DNA of 12,004 nt from JBJKPP01 sp046706145 (GTDB lineage Bacteria; Bacteroidota; Ignavibacteria; Ignavibacteriales; Ignavibacteriaceae): the NCBI GenBank assembly GCA_046706145.1, contig JBJKPP010000065.1, forward strand, positions 1 to 12,004, in the 5' to 3' direction. The notes under the pieces were generated by a model that was not told where the DNA came from, made no database searches, and was given only the letters and a program-made list of their open reading frames with translations. Each line of letters starts with the position of its first letter. The first letter of the stretch is position 1. This document shows, in pieces, positions 1 to 7,888 of the stretch. The position numbers and the translations under genes were made by a program.

Positions 1-2242
1 CTCCATTCACGGGGAATTGAGGTAATGAAGAGATATTAGAAATCGTAAGGTCGTAATCCTTTGGTGTGATGCTATTAATCCTGCCGGGGGTACTGTTTTC
101 AATATCAACAGAATTACCCCAGTTTGAGCTTAAGTTTGAAGGGGCACTTAGTGAAATCCTTTCTAACGAAACTCCCTTTTCGTTTTCCCAATCTTGTTGA
201 TAGAATACCGAGTCTATGGTAATTCCGTGATTATCTTTTAAAACTACACCGTCTTCATCATTGTTTAATGTAGGTAAATTTATTTGCACTATTCCTGATG
301 GAATTACTCTATGAAAATTAATGATTGAAGAATCCTTTGTAATTACAAGAAAAGATTTTGGAAAAATAACCACGGGGTTATTAATTATAGATGTTGATGG
401 GGTTGCTAGCACATCGCTGACTTTCCAGCCTTCTAAATTGATAGAATCACTAGAAGTATTATATATCTCAAACCATTCCGGCTCTCCGTTAACCGGGTCA
501 TACATAATTTCATTTATTAAAACAGTTTTAGGAGAAGCTCCCGGAGAAATGGAACCATAGACAAAATTATTGGTTGTATCCTGGTCGTTTTTTGCAAAAG
601 CTTCTGCAAAGAAGCTTCTCCTGGAAATCAAATTATTTATAGTGTAAGGAAAGTTTATTGTTATCGAATCATTTGAAGAAAGAGAAAAATTTTGCGTTGT
701 GGATAAGAGACTATCCGGCAATGAATCACTATTTGTATCTTCAAATAATTCAGCATAAAAATCAAGATTTTTATATCCGATATTCTTAACTTCGATTTCT
801 ATATTAACGTTACTGCCTATAATTGGAGATGCAGGAGTGAAGTTTATTCTGGTGATTTCTATGTCATAATTCTTTTTAGATAAAGAATTTATTTTGCCCG
901 GTGTGCCTCTTTCTTTTGACGAACCCCAGTTTGCCGGGTTGTTGCTTTTACCATCTGCAGAAATCCTTTCGAGAGAGTTTCCTTCATTTCCACCCCAGTT
1001 TGGAAGGTAGCTTACGCTGTCAATTAAGGTTCCAAGAGAATCTTTTAAACTCAAATTATCACCTGTATTATTAAGTGATGGTAAATCAAGAACTTTTGTT
1101 TGCGATGGAATTTTATAGTAGTTGAATATAAGCGAATCGTTGCTCAATACAACATAATCTTCAGAAGTTAAAAAGAAATCTTTTTCATATATCTTTGATG
1201 TTGTATTGCCATCTGAAATTGTCCAGTTTTTAATATTTACAGATGAATCAGACCTATTATATAATTCAACCCATTCTGGTTCACCGCTTTTTGGAGCATA
1301 CATTATCTCGTTAATGACAATGTCGTTGTACTTATAGTTTTCTTTATAAATATGAAGTTCTAGAAACTTTTTGTTATTAGCGGGTTGTTCATCTTTATCG
1401 AATTTAATTTCTGCAATTAGACTGTATTGTCCTGCTTTCATTCCTGATAAAGTAAAAGTAGTAGAAATAGAATCACCTGGATTTATGCTTTGAAGATTTT
1501 GCGAATTTAACATCTCATTTGCTGTTCCGATGGAATCAAAATTTAAATCGTTATAAATATTTAATATTGCCGAGGTTGCTGTTTCTTTTCCTAAATTGCG
1601 GATAGTAATATTTAATGTTGCGTTTTCTCCTTCAATGATTGTCTTGGGAGAAACATTTAGGCTTGAGACTTCTAAATCGAAGTTGTATTTAGTAACAGAG
1701 TTGCGAAAACCGGGAGTCCCGTTTTCGACTTTTGAGTTTGCCCAATTTGAGGCAGAATCATCTCTATTCAAAATAATTTTTTCATCTGAAAATCCTTCGG
1801 AATTATTCGCAGAGTAAGTATAGGTTTGCAGAGTATCGTTTGATGGGCTGATTAAATAAATTGTCCTATCAGAAGTATTTGACATTCCTCTGCTTCCAAA
1901 ATAATTATCGGAAATTTTTAGCTGAAGAGCATTGGAAGGTACTAACGATTTGTAAATTCCGTTTTCAAAATTATAATCTCCCTGAAAAATTACCCCGAAT
2001 GCTTTTGAGGGAAGTATTGTACCGTAGCCCGCTGATACGACACTATCGCCGGATGAAGTCTGATAAATAATTTTGTACCCATCTAAATCTATGCTGTCTT
2101 CGTTACTGGTATTATATATTTCTATGAATTCGTTATTACCAGACTGTGGATAGAACATTATTTCACTGAGAACAATTGCACTATCGCTTTGAGAAAAAAC
2201 GCGCACAGACAATAGTATTAAAAGTATGAAGAACTTATTCAT
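1..2242 (-). CDS. Secreted lamin-tail-domain/CARDB repeat protein, C-terminus beyond the window
   Basis: The minus-strand frame opens with ATG at 2242 and stays open to the left edge, giving about 747 residues with no stop. The N-terminus (MNKFFILLILLSVRVFSQ) is a typical signal peptide, with likely cleavage after Ser17, so the protein is exported. Three tandem units follow. Each starts with a lamin-tail-like domain marked by an (S/N)EIM(F/Y) motif, whose Met lies at residues 29, 314 and 580, followed by (E)(F/W)xE(I/L)YN. Each lamin-tail domain ends near a TPGxxNS motif and leads into a CARDB-like beta domain (about 180-300, 455-570, and a third starting near 725). Lamin-tail domains in bacteria occur on exported proteins and often accompany nucleases or C-terminal sorting domains; which applies here cannot be seen because the C-terminus is missing. 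The only ribosome-binding-like feature is a GGGGG run just before the ATG. It lies 54 bp downstream of the SDR gene on the same strand and may be co-transcribed. Specific function unknown. Confidence 0.85.
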   Translation of the reverse strand, partial: MNKFFILLILLSVRVFSQSDSAIVLSEIMFYPQSGNNEFIEIYNTSNEDSIDLDGYKIIYQTSSGDSVVSAGYGTILPSKAFGVIFQGDYNFENGIYKSLVPSNALQLKISDNYFGSRGMSNTSDRTIYLISPSNDTLQTYTYSANNSEGFSDEKIILNRDDSASNWANSKVENGTPGFRNSVTKYNFDLEVSSLNVSPKTIIEGENATLNITIRNLGKETATSAILNIYNDLNFDSIGTANEMLNSQNLQSINPGDSISTTFTLSGMKAGQYSLIAEIKFDKDEQPANNKKFLELHIYKENYKYNDIVINEIMYAPKSGEPEWVELYNRSDSSVNIKNWTISDGNTTSKIYEKDFFLTSEDYVVLSNDSLIFNYYKIPSQTKVLDLPSLNNTGDNLSLKDSLGTLIDSVSYLPNWGGNEGNSLERISADGKSNNPANWGSSKERGTPGKINSLSKKNYDIEITRINFTPASPIIGSNVNIEIEVKNIGYKNLDFYAELFEDTNSDSLPDSLLSTTQNFSLSSNDSITINFPYTINNLISRRSFFAEAFAKNDQDTTNNFVYGSISPGASPKTVLINEIMYDPVNGEPEWFEIYNTSSDSINLEGWKVSDVLATPSTSIINNPVVIFPKSFLVITKDSSIINFHRVIPSGIVQINLPTLNNDEDGVVLKDNHGITIDSVFYQQDWENEKGVSLERISLSAPSNLSSNWGNSVDIENSTPGRINSITPKDYDLTISNISSLPQFPVNG

Positions 2243-2296
2243 TTACCCCCAGGAACAAATTTTCTACATATTAAGGAGTTTTATATACAATCGCAA

Positions 2297-3064
2297 CTAT
2301 TTCTTAGGAAGTGGAAGAGAAAGTAAAAAGTCGTATATCGTGTTGGGAAGAATTGAAAGTATTTTAGAACCAAGAGCAGTAAGGAAAGGGAATTGAATCA
2401 CCGATTTTTCTTTTTCTATTCCTTTAATAATAATTTTGGCGGCTTCATCAACGTCCATAAGAAAAGGCATTTTGAATTCGTTTTTGTCTGTCATTGGTGT
2501 TCTAACAAATCCTGGTTTTACAGTTATAACTTTTACATTGTAAGGTTTAAGTTCGAGCCGCAGAGATTCTAATATTTTTGTAGCTGCAGCTTTGCTTGCG
2601 CTATAAAATCCACTGTTGGGAAATCCGCGCGAGTCTGCCAAACTTGATACACCTACGATAGTTCCGTTTTTTCTTGATATAAAATCTTGAATCAAATTTT
2701 CTACGCAATAAATAATTCCGAGCACATTTGTGTTAATTATTTTCTCTGCGTCTGATGAGTTAAATTTTTTTATGTCAGCCCTTCGTGATATTCCCGCATT
2801 TAATATTGCAATATCTATTTGGCTGCCGGATTCTGTTTTTACTTTCTCAAATGCTTCTTGCACTTCCAGTTTATTTGTTACGTCACATTTTATTGTGATT
2901 ATTTTCGCACTTCCATTTGATTTCTCGGCAATTTCGTCAATTAAATCTTTTTTTCTGGATAACAAAGCAAGGTTGCATTTCCGTTTACTTAGTGACTCTG
3001 CAAGTGCTTTTCCTATACCGCTGGAAGCCCCTGTTATCAGAATATTTTTTCCCTCAAAAGTCAT
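2297..3064 (-). CDS. Short-chain dehydrogenase/reductase (classical SDR family), probably NADP-dependent
   Basis: The 255-residue product is a complete classical SDR oxidoreductase. Seen directly: the Rossmann glycine motif TGASSGIG at residues 11-18, a cofactor-side CDV at 60-62, the NAG motif at 89-91, and the catalytic tetrad Asn113, Ser141, Tyr154 and Lys158 in GVSS and YSASK. A basic residue (Arg37) right after the second beta strand suggests preference for NADP(H). The C-terminal tail is hydrophobic, ending in LSLPLPKK, and might touch the membrane or contribute to substrate binding. The substrate cannot be predicted. The frame extends upstream to a TTG at 3160, but ATG 3064 is chosen because the family fold begins just after it (TFEGKNILITG). 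The extra 32 residues match nothing in SDRs, an AAAGA-like sequence precedes the ATG, and a plausible promoter overlaps the extension. Transcribed away from the rpoN cluster and towards the repeat protein gene. Confidence 0.9.
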   Translation of the reverse strand: MTFEGKNILITGASSGIGKALAESLSKRKCNLALLSRKKDLIDEIAEKSNGSAKIITIKCDVTNKLEVQEAFEKVKTESGSQIDIAILNAGISRRADIKKFNSSDAEKIINTNVLGIIYCVENLIQDFISRKNGTIVGVSSLADSRGFPNSGFYSASKAAATKILESLRLELKPYNVKVITVKPGFVRTPMTDKNEFKMPFLMDVDEAAKIIIKGIEKEKSVIQFPFLTALGSKILSILPNTIYDFLLSLPLPKK

Positions 3065-3122
3065 TGTGTAGTCTTTCTTTTTAGTGTAATTAACTTCTCT
3101 AAAAGCCGGAGTTTTGTTCCAA

Positions 3123-3151
3123 AAAATACCGATATACTTTTGTAACTTCAA
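3123..3151 (-). promoter_or_regulatory. Possible housekeeping promoter for the SDR gene
   Basis: Read on the minus strand, TTGAAG (plus coordinates 3146-3151) and TATTTT (3123-3128) are separated by 17 bp, a reasonable match to primary-sigma -35 and -10 boxes. Transcription would start near 3116, about 50 bp upstream of the ATG at 3064. In AT-rich DNA such matches arise by chance, and if the organism follows Bacteroidota promoter rules these boxes may not apply. Confidence 0.25.
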
Positions 3152-3321
3152 AAATCGCAATAATTACTTATTTTTGTAATTGACAGAAATTAGTTGAAAA
3201 TTATCCAGAAATTGGTTTTTTGTAGTAATTGTTTGTTGGTATGAAAATTGTTGAAATATTGCTATTATAAACTTTGGAATAATTATGTCATTTGTTATTT
3301 TAAACAAAAAATTGGTTCCAG

Positions 3322-3891
3322 ATGTTTATAAAAAATTTCGTTTCTATAGATGATGTAGTTGTAAGAAACGAAGTAGTTGAAAAAAAGTTTGCGTGTGACT
3401 TGTCAAAATGTAAAGGTGCGTGCTGTACTTTCAAGAGCGATTATGGCGCACCTCTCTTGGAAGAAGAAATTGATGAGATAAGGAATGCATTACCGGCAGT
3501 TCGAGATTATCTGCCGGATGAGCACGTAGAACGAATTGAAAAAAACAATTTCTATGAGGTGAGAGAAGGTGAAATTTATACAACTAGCTATAATAGAAGA
3601 GCCTGTGTCTTTGTCTATTACGATGGAGATATTGCAAAGTGCAGTATCGAAAAAGCCTTTCTCGACGGTAAAACAAAATTCAAAAAACCAATTTCATGTC
3701 ATTTATTTCCAATAAGGATATCCAATTTCGGAGGTGAAGTTTTGCGTTTTGAAAAATTTTCTGGTTGTGACCCTGCAATTAAAAATGGAAAAGAAAGTGA
3801 TATTAAATTAATTGATTTCTGCGGCGATGCCCTCAAAAGAAAATTTGGATTGCCATGGTTCTCAAAATTAAAGGAGCAGAGTGAGGTTTGA
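3322..3891 (+). CDS. DUF3109 family cysteine-cluster protein (YkgJ-like)
   Basis: This 189-residue soluble protein has no signal peptide. It carries nine cysteines: Cys25-x4-Cys30-x3-Cys34-Cys35 near the N-terminus, then Cys95, Cys107, Cys126 (in SCHLFPIRI), Cys149 and Cys167. The CxxxxCxxxCC cluster and the ScHLFPIR segment fit the DUF3109 family, related to the YkgJ/UPF0153 zinc- or iron-binding cysteine-cluster proteins. The family has no established biochemical role; metal binding is inferred from the cysteines. It is the first gene of the plus-strand run. Its stop (3889-3891) lies one base before the preferred rpoN ATG at 3893, and an AAGGAG at 3871-3876 sits inside its 3' end, so the two are probably translated from one mRNA. 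The start at 3322 has only a weak ribosome-binding site. The family pattern (FVSIDDVVV followed by the first cysteines) begins immediately after it, which supports this start. Confidence 0.85.
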   Translation: MFIKNFVSIDDVVVRNEVVEKKFACDLSKCKGACCTFKSDYGAPLLEEEIDEIRNALPAVRDYLPDEHVERIEKNNFYEVREGEIYTTSYNRRACVFVYYDGDIAKCSIEKAFLDGKTKFKKPISCHLFPIRISNFGGEVLRFEKFSGCDPAIKNGKESDIKLIDFCGDALKRKFGLPWFSKLKEQSEV

Positions 3892-3892
3892 T

Positions 3893-5338
3893 ATGCTTAA
3901 TTTAACTCAAAAATTATCACAGCAGCAGAAATTATCCCCGCAGCAAATACAGTATCAAAAATTGTTACAACTGAACACGCTTGCGTTAGAACAGAGGATA
4001 AAAAATGAATTAGAATTAAATCCTATACTTGAAGAAGTGATGGATGGTGAACTTGAGCAATTGGAAGAGAAAGATGAAAAAGATGATGATACCACGGAAG
4101 AATTTGAAGACTCAAACAATGACGAGTTTGAGATTGAAGATTTTATGAACGATACTGAATTTGAGGGAAATTATCAGAATAGAAGTAATGATGATGAACA
4201 ATACCAGCCTGTAGCTGCTTCGAGGGAGAATTTAACAGAACACTTGCTGGCACAATTGAGATTATTAAATCTGTCGGATGAGGAGTTTAGAGTTGGTGAA
4301 GAAATAATCGGCAACCTAGACGATGATGGTTATTTATCCCGTAGTCTTAAAGAAATTGTAAATGAATTAAATCTTTTTGAAGATAATAAAACAACACTGG
4401 AACAGGCCGAATGTCTTCTGAAGAGGGTTCAAAGATTTGACCCCATTGGTATTGCGTCTAGAGATTTGCGTGAATGTTTGCTAATACAATTGGAAAATTC
4501 AGATTACGACCAATATTATACTTACCTAGCAAAAGAACTCCTGGGAAATTATTATGATGATTTCACAAAAAGGAAATTTGATGCGATAAAGCGAAAAATG
4601 AATTTGACAGATGAAGCTCTTAAAGCCACTTTTGAATTAATTTTAAGACTAAACCCGAAACCAGGTGAAGGAAATTCAGAGTCAATCGAATTCAATCAAA
4701 TTATTCCTGATTTTGTAATTGAAGAAGTAGAAGGAGATTTTGTAATTACTTTGAATGACAGGTCTTTACCATCCGTTACAATCAGCAAATCTTATATGGA
4801 TATGCTTGATGCAAATAAGAAAAACAGAAAATCAGATAGGGATAAAAAAGCTTATAAATTCCTGCGCGAAAAGTTTGAATCTGCGAAATGGTTTATTGCG
4901 TGTATTCAACAAAGAAGAGATACCTTGTTGAAAATAATGCGGGCTATTTTTGAAAAACAATATATGTTTTTCCTAAGAGGTCCCAAACATCTAAAACCGA
5001 TGATATACAAAGACATTGCGGACGAAATTGGGATGGATATTTCAACAATAAGCAGAGTTGTAAATGGTAAATATGTACAATCAAGCCAGGGCATCCATGA
5101 ACTCAAATATTTCTTTAGCGAGGGATTAAGCACAGATTCAGGTGAGGAAGTTTCCAACAAACATATAAAAATTAGATTAGGAGAAATTATCGCAAGTGAG
5201 GATAAAAAAAATCCTTACAGCGATGATAAACTTGCTGCAATTCTAAATGATGAAGGTATTCATATTGCGCGTAGAACCGTTGCGAAATATAGGGAGCAGC
5301 TCAGATTACCTGTCGCTCGCCTTCGCAAGGACTTATGA
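3893..5338 (+). CDS. rpoN: RNA polymerase sigma-54 factor (RpoN)
   Basis: The 481-residue product directs RNA polymerase to -24/-12 promoters, where opening needs an ATP-driven activator. Region I is the glutamine-rich N-terminus (LTQKLSQQQKLSPQQIQ, then LLQLNTLALEQRI), the part that contacts activators. It is followed by a long acidic region II (about residues 45-90), rich in Asp and Glu. The core-binding region follows. The helix-turn-helix includes MDISTISRVVNGKYVQ (from residue 381), and the diagnostic RpoN box ARRTVAKYRE lies at 459-468, recognising the -24 element. Everything expected is present, so it should be functional. GTG at 3881 is an alternative start after AAGGAG with 4-bp spacing. 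ATG 3893 is preferred because homologues start at MLNL-like sequence and a GAGG lies 6 bp upstream. Its stop overlaps the next ATG (ATGA at 5335-5338). A candidate partner activator is encoded from about 10029. Confidence 0.97.
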   Translation: MLNLTQKLSQQQKLSPQQIQYQKLLQLNTLALEQRIKNELELNPILEEVMDGELEQLEEKDEKDDDTTEEFEDSNNDEFEIEDFMNDTEFEGNYQNRSNDDEQYQPVAASRENLTEHLLAQLRLLNLSDEEFRVGEEIIGNLDDDGYLSRSLKEIVNELNLFEDNKTTLEQAECLLKRVQRFDPIGIASRDLRECLLIQLENSDYDQYYTYLAKELLGNYYDDFTKRKFDAIKRKMNLTDEALKATFELILRLNPKPGEGNSESIEFNQIIPDFVIEEVEGDFVITLNDRSLPSVTISKSYMDMLDANKKNRKSDRDKKAYKFLREKFESAKWFIACIQQRRDTLLKIMRAIFEKQYMFFLRGPKHLKPMIYKDIADEIGMDISTISRVVNGKYVQSSQGIHELKYFFSEGLSTDSGEEVSNKHIKIRLGEIIASEDKKNPYSDDKLAAILNDEGIHIARRTVAKYREQLRLPVARLRKDL

Positions 5339-5988
5339 GTCTTATTTTTGAGAACATCTTTGTAATTGTTTTCTCGCTCGCTTTTTTTGCATTCATACAT
5401 TCCTATTTGGCTTCTAGCAGAGTTAAACAAATTATTTATAAAAAAGGGAAAGAATTTCTTCCATTCTACAGGCTTCTTTATAATGTCATTTCAATAGTGA
5501 TTTTATTTATCATTTATTTGAATTTGCCTCCTTCTAACGTTATCATTTATGATTTACCTTATCCTTATGATTTTGTAATGTTTGCTCTGCAAACTCTAAG
5601 TCTTGCTGGCCTTGTTTATACTTTAAAATATTTTTCTGCAAAGGAGTTTTTAGGATTATCGCAAATTAATAGATGGTATAGCAAAAACTATAATTTTGAG
5701 AATCTCGATGAAGAATCATCCTTTAGAACCGATGGTTTATATAGTTTTATGAGGCATCCTGTTTATTTTTTCTCGATTTTATTCCTTCTTTTCAGACCCT
5801 ACATGGATTTAAATTATTTTGTTATTTTTATTTGTTTGGTAATTTATTTTTATATAGGAAGCATTTACGAAGAAAAGAAACTGGTTGAAAAGTTTGGAGA
5901 CAAATATATACGGTATCAAGAAACAGTTCCGAGAATAGTGCCTTTTAAAACAATTCTTCGGCGTAAATCCCAAAGAATCTCTACATGA
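5335..5988 (+). CDS. Integral-membrane methyltransferase, ICMT/NnrU-like family
   Basis: This 217-residue membrane protein has about five hydrophobic segments, roughly residues 5-25, 45-62, 79-98 and two between 144 and 177. The C-terminal half carries the signature of isoprenylcysteine-carboxyl-methyltransferase-like and phospholipid-methyltransferase-like enzymes: GLYSFMRHPVY (Arg140-His141-Pro142), a Glu179-Glu180 pair after the last helix, then FGDKYIRYQETVPRIVPF. In that superfamily these residues form the S-adenosylmethionine pocket, so SAM-dependent methyl transfer to a lipid or small hydrophobic acceptor is the likely activity. The substrate is unknown, and NnrU-type annotation is equally possible. 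The gene is locked between rpoN and the parvulin-like gene by 4-bp ATGA overlaps at both ends, which fixes the start and suggests translational coupling. No ribosome-binding site of its own is obvious. Confidence 0.8.
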   Translation: MSLIFENIFVIVFSLAFFAFIHSYLASSRVKQIIYKKGKEFLPFYRLLYNVISIVILFIIYLNLPPSNVIIYDLPYPYDFVMFALQTLSLAGLVYTLKYFSAKEFLGLSQINRWYSKNYNFENLDEESSFRTDGLYSFMRHPVYFFSILFLLFRPYMDLNYFVIFICLVIYFYIGSIYEEKKLVEKFGDKYIRYQETVPRIVPFKTILRRKSQRIST

Positions 5989-7826
5989 AAAAAAATCCAA
6001 TAAATAAAATATTGGCTGGACTTATTTTAATATTTTCCATTTCCAATGGATTTGCCCAGCAAGACACAATACTTGCGAAAGTTGGTCCTTACAATATTAC
6101 AGCAAGTGAATTTACTAAACGATACGAGTTGGTTCCACAAGTTGCCCGCGGAGTGAGTGACACAACTGCACAGAAATTCAATTTTTTATACTCCCTTATT
6201 GCAGAAAAACTTTTGTCTATTGGTGCTCAAAACTTGAAGCTGGATACAACGGTTTTAATGCGAACTTCTTTCAAGGCTTTGGAAAATATGTACGTTAGAG
6301 ATGCTCTCTTTAAGAACGAAATCTTAAATAAGATGAAAATCGACAAGAAAGATATTGTTGATGGTTTAAAGAAGGTAAACTTTGAACTTGAATTGAAACC
6401 TCTTTATGAAACTGATTCAATAAAAATCTATGATGATTACAAATTGCTGGAAAATGGAGCAAATTTTGATTCTCTCGTTAACTTGAGTTCTGGACAAATG
6501 CCAATTGCACAAATAAAGTATGGTGAAGTTGGTAAACCCATGGAAGATTTGGTTTATAGCTTAAGAGTTGGAGATTTCACACCTCCTATAAATAGCCCGG
6601 ATGGATGGATGATTTTTAAACTTTTGCAGAGAAAACTTATCCGTGAATATAAAAGATTTTCAAATGAGGATTACAATAGAGTAATGCAAGTTGTTAAGGA
6701 CAGGGCAACAAAGAAAGCATACGCTAAATTCAATAAGGAATTTTACCCTGGGAAAAGGGTAACAACAAATGGTGATTTGTTCTGGGTAATTGTGGATAAG
6801 CTGAGCAAAGTATTGACTGAGAAGAAAAAGGAGCAATCTATTCCAGATACTTCAGTTGTATATCTAAATGGAGATGATATTTTAAGTGTTGAGCATCAGT
6901 TTGGAAAAGACACATTAAATATGGTCTTTATAAACTTTAAGAAAAACCCTCTAACTGTACAAAAATTTTTAAGATATTTTATTTTTGAGGGATTCTACAC
7001 AATTCCTACGGATACAAATATTCTTGCTGAAAAATTAAATTCAAGAATAAAAGATTTGATTGCCAAGGAGCTTTTAAGCAGAGAAGGTTATAGTAAAGGT
7101 CTTGAGAATCAACCGAGAGTTGAGTCTTCAATTAATATGTGGAGGGATAATTATCTTTCTAGTCTTCTTATGAAAAGATTGAAAGATTCAGTAAAGGTAA
7201 GTGATCAGGATCTCTATAATTATTATCTCTCAAAAAGCAAATTGGAAAAAGAAAATAGTCTAGAAGTAAATATTCTCGAAATTCTTACTGACAGTTTACA
7301 AGTTGTTGAAAAGGTTCTTAACGATTTAAAACATGGTGCCGATTTTAGAACACTTGCAAGAATCCATACAGAGAGAAAATGGACAAGAGCAAAAGGCGGC
7401 GAATTTGGATATTTCCCATCTGATTTGTACGGTGATATAGGAAGAATAGCAGCAACTATGAAAGTAGGTGAAGTCTATGGGCCGTTAAAAGTCCCGCAGG
7501 GATATTCGATATTCAAGCTTATTGGTAAAAAAGAAAATAAAAACGAACTCCCAGGAAAATTTGAAAATGTTAGAAGCAAGCTTAGAGAAGAACTATATAA
7601 TAGAAAATGGAACAAATATTTAACAGATTATATTGTTAAACTCGCAGATAAATATGGAGTTAAGATAAACGATGATGCGGTAAGAACTTTAAAAGTTAAG
7701 AATTTGAACATGTTAACGTTTAGATATATGGGCTTTGGCGGAACAATAATGGCTGTTCCACTAACGGTTCCATTGACTCAGTGGGTTAATCCCTGGGAAG
7801 AAAGCACGAATAAACAGGTGCCTTGA
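5985..7826 (+). CDS. Secreted SurA/PpiC-like protein with two parvulin-like domains, probably non-catalytic
   Basis: The 613-residue product has an N-terminal signal peptide (basic MKKNPINK, hydrophobic core, GFA-QQ cleavage after residue 24), so it acts in the periplasm or envelope. After the signal comes a SurA-like N-terminal helical segment (TILAKVGPYNITASEF onward). A degenerate parvulin-like domain follows at about 132-215 and a clearer one at about 424-515, containing GADF, KGGEFGYF and KVGEVYGPLKVPQGY. Parvulin prolyl isomerases normally have two active-site histidines, in HIL and GYHI motifs. Here the second domain has Glu432 (EIL) and Ser508 (GYSI), and the first domain has GWMI with no histidine. 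Prolyl isomerase activity is therefore doubtful, and a chaperone role for outer-membrane or secreted proteins is more likely. The start overlaps the methyltransferase stop (ATGA), and hslV follows after 62 bp. Confidence 0.85.
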   Translation: MKKNPINKILAGLILIFSISNGFAQQDTILAKVGPYNITASEFTKRYELVPQVARGVSDTTAQKFNFLYSLIAEKLLSIGAQNLKLDTTVLMRTSFKALENMYVRDALFKNEILNKMKIDKKDIVDGLKKVNFELELKPLYETDSIKIYDDYKLLENGANFDSLVNLSSGQMPIAQIKYGEVGKPMEDLVYSLRVGDFTPPINSPDGWMIFKLLQRKLIREYKRFSNEDYNRVMQVVKDRATKKAYAKFNKEFYPGKRVTTNGDLFWVIVDKLSKVLTEKKKEQSIPDTSVVYLNGDDILSVEHQFGKDTLNMVFINFKKNPLTVQKFLRYFIFEGFYTIPTDTNILAEKLNSRIKDLIAKELLSREGYSKGLENQPRVESSINMWRDNYLSSLLMKRLKDSVKVSDQDLYNYYLSKSKLEKENSLEVNILEILTDSLQVVEKVLNDLKHGADFRTLARIHTERKWTRAKGGEFGYFPSDLYGDIGRIAATMKVGEVYGPLKVPQGYSIFKLIGKKENKNELPGKFENVRSKLREELYNRKWNKYLTDYIVKLADKYGVKINDDAVRTLKVKNLNMLTFRYMGFGGTIMAVPLTVPLTQWVNPWEESTNKQVP

Positions 7827-7850
7827 TTAAGTCAATAGTTTTTAACCATA

Positions 7851-7858
7851 TATATTTG
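7851..7858 (+). promoter_or_regulatory. Possible Bacteroidota-type -7 element upstream of hslV
   Basis: TATATTTG matches the TAnnTTTG -7 consensus of Bacteroidota housekeeping promoters. It lies in the 62-bp gap between the parvulin-like gene and hslV, about 30 bp before the hslV ATG. The nearest upstream TTG (7823-7825) is 25 bp away, a little long for a paired -33 element. It could give hslVU expression independent of the upstream genes, but the match is short and the assignment is tentative. Confidence 0.25.
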
Positions 7859-7888
7859 TAAAATTGTCTTTTAAATAAGAAGTGAAAA

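Noticed and set aside
321..2070. Short plus-strand reading frames across the left region (321-560, 1596-1817, 1861-2070).
   Set aside because: They are antisense to one long minus-strand frame with a signal peptide and repeated lamin-tail motifs, and show no recognisable features.
3065..3160. A 32-residue N-terminal extension of the SDR starting from TTG at 3160.
   Set aside because: TTG start, no SDR homology before the TFEGKNILITG segment, and a plausible promoter falls inside the extension.
3205..3221. CCAG-AAA-TTGG followed by six T, resembling a small terminator.
   Set aside because: The stem is only 4 bp with one G-T pair, and the site is upstream of both divergent genes rather than at a gene end.
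3285..3353. A 22-codon plus-strand reading frame (MSFVILNKKLVPD...) overlapping the start of the DUF3109 gene in another frame, possibly a leader peptide.
   Set aside because: No ribosome-binding site, no regulatory codon pattern and no hairpin nearby; short frames like this are common by chance.
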